The notes under the pieces were generated by a model. That model did no database searches. It was not told the DNA's origin and saw only the letters and a list, made by a program, of their open reading frames with translations. Both the position numbers and the translations under genes were made by a program. Shown here one piece after another: positions 6,981 to 7,348 of a stretch of DNA of 7,348 bases (positions within the stretch are counted from its first letter, which is position 1; every line of letters starts with the position of its first letter). Source of the DNA: Prosthecobacter sp. (lineage in GTDB: Bacteria; Verrucomicrobiota; Verrucomicrobiia; Verrucomicrobiales; Verrucomicrobiaceae); the NCBI GenBank assembly GCA_025869455.1, contig JAOZVT010000683.1, positions 1 through 7,348 on the forward strand, given 5' to 3'.

Positions 6981-6994
6981 TCATTAGGTGCCAA
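6967..6994 (-). promoter_or_regulatory. Transposase promoter with -10 inside a palindrome
   Basis: On the minus strand TTGGCA (6994-6989) is followed after 16 nt by a perfect TATAAT (6972-6967). The transposase ATG begins 8 nt after the hexamer, so transcription would start at or next to the start codon. If the IS ends at 6992, the first two T's of the -35 come from flanking DNA. Confidence 0.6.
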
Positions 6995-7019
6995 GGTAAT
7001 AATTAATTAATTTCGCCGC

Positions 7020-7268
7020 TCATTCTTTGGCTTCTTTTTGGGCTTCAACAACACATTGTCCAAAGTCTAAACCCAAGCCATCCGCGATCTTCTTTAAAAC
7101 CCAAAAGGTGGGCCGCGCATCGTCACTCTCAAGATGCGTTATCGTGGTTCGGCTCACCCCTATTTGCGCAGCAAGGCTAGTTGCTGAGATTTTTGCTTTC
7201 AGGCGTTCGCGCTTCAAAATCAAAACAATAGCGCGTTCTACAGGATCAATTTGGGCGGGGTGTGACAC
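7020..7268 (-). CDS. XRE-family helix-turn-helix transcriptional regulator
   Basis: This is an 82-residue protein that is almost entirely one Cro/CI-type HTH domain. The helices are visible as RAIVLILKRERLKAK, then ISATSLAAQIGVS-RTTITHLESDDARPTF (HTH proper, about 28-57), then VLKKIADGLGLDF. It would bind DNA as a dimer, probably as a repressor. The start is GTG at 7268, with no ribosome site. It ends 27 bp from the inferred IS end. A divergent gene starts at 7323, and the 54-bp gap contains a near-perfect palindrome (7302-7319), a natural candidate operator. Its size also fits small controller proteins of mobile or restriction systems, but no partner enzyme is visible. No toxin gene is seen beside it in the window. 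Confidence 0.88.
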   Translation of the reverse strand: MSHPAQIDPVERAIVLILKRERLKAKISATSLAAQIGVSRTTITHLESDDARPTFWVLKKIADGLGLDFGQCVVEAQKEAKE

Positions 7269-7286
7269 CCGTTTAAAATTAACAGA

Positions 7287-7314
7287 TTGACGGGATAGAC
7301 ACGGGCATTAAAAT
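7287..7314 (+). promoter_or_regulatory. Promoter of the gene at 7323, -10 inside a palindrome
   Basis: TTGACG (7287-7292) and TAAAAT (7309-7314) are separated by 16 nt. The ATG at 7323 begins 8 nt after the -10. The geometry is identical to the transposase promoter. The -10 is the centre of the palindrome at 7302-7319. Confidence 0.6.
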
Positions 7315-7325
7315 GCCCGCCTATG
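7301..7325 (+). repeat. 25-bp palindromic promoter element, copy 2
   Basis: The copy consists of ACGGGCATTAAAATGCCC followed by GCCTATG, whose last three bases are a start codon. Its inner palindrome CGGGCATT-AA-AATGCCCG has perfect 8-bp arms and is more symmetrical than copy 1. There are three differences from copy 1 over 25 positions. Confidence 0.7.
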
Positions 7326-7348
7326 AAAACGCTTCTGTGCTTCCTCGT
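7323..7348 (+). CDS. N terminus of a gene running off the window, possibly exported
   Basis: ATG 7323 is followed by codons for KTLLCFL, a Lys-then-hydrophobic pattern like the start of a signal peptide or membrane helix. Only eight full codons are visible. Support comes mainly from the strong promoter-like element directly upstream, which matches that of the transposase. The gene is divergent from the XRE regulator and could be its target. Identity is unknown. Confidence 0.45.

Larger units (their letters stand above)
6009..6992 (-). mobile_element. Insertion sequence of the IS1595 family (ISXO2-like), ends inferred
   Basis: The element is defined by its transposase and by short imperfect terminal inverted repeats. 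The left end reads GGCACCCATCAG (6009 onward) and the right end, read inward on the minus strand, GGCACCTAATGA (6992 downward). The first six bases are identical, with partial matches after. IS1595 elements characteristically start with GG and make 8-bp target duplications. The resulting length of 984 bp fits one transposase gene. The flanking octamers (6001-6008 and 6993-7000) are not identical, so a duplication is not confirmed. The element may be old, one end may be misplaced, or flanking DNA was rearranged. Confidence 0.55.

Noticed and set aside
6995..7012. AT-rich AATTAATTAATT run between the IS and the XRE gene
   Set aside because: It is self-complementary by simple repetition only, and gives no evidence for a specific site.
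7302..7319. Palindrome considered as an intrinsic terminator
   Set aside because: It has perfect arms but only a 2-nt centre and no T-run on either side, and its position directly before an ATG with a matched -35 fits a promoter or operator better.
1..7348. CRISPR array, tRNA or rRNA genes
   Set aside because: No regularly spaced repeats and no cloverleaf or rRNA-like stretches were seen on either strand.

Overview
The window looks like a piece of a Verrucomicrobiota-type (PVC group) chromosome. The lineage is inferred from three things: a secreted sulfatase paired with a secreted jelly-roll-like protein, generally weak Shine-Dalgarno signals, and moderate-to-high GC core genes. No rRNA or other marker is present to prove it.

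Positions 1-4525 form a plus-strand core block. It holds the tail of an unrecognised protein, an exported S41 C-terminal processing protease with a PDZ domain, a FabG-like short-chain dehydrogenase/reductase (SDR), an exported formylglycine-type sulfatase, and a small exported protein that resembles DUF1080/concanavalin-type jelly rolls. Gaps are short (about 10-80 bp), so parts are probably co-transcribed. The sulfatase and its 16-bp-distant partner look like a polysaccharide-sulfate utilisation pair. A hairpin with a T-tract at 4539-4557 closes the block, followed by a convergent minus-strand EVE-domain (PUA-like) gene at 4562-5026.

From about 5030 to the end the DNA is visibly richer in A+T and looks accessory. 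It holds a small plus-strand ORF with a good ribosome site that overlaps, tail to tail, a one-helix membrane protein gene; a short lysine-rich protein; an ISXO2-type (IS1595 family) insertion sequence; an 82-residue XRE-type repressor; and the first codons of a divergent gene running off the window.

The most unusual structure is a nearly identical 25-bp element (22/25 matches). It occurs once in front of the transposase (6956-6980, minus strand) and once in front of the gene at 7323 (7301-7325, plus strand). In both copies a GGGCATT/AATGCC palindrome surrounds a -10 hexamer, a TTG-type -35 lies exactly 16 nt upstream, and the ATG begins 8 nt after the -10, which predicts leaderless or almost leaderless mRNA. 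The XRE gene lies between the two copies, so a shared operator controlling both the IS transposase and the neighbouring gene is a testable idea.
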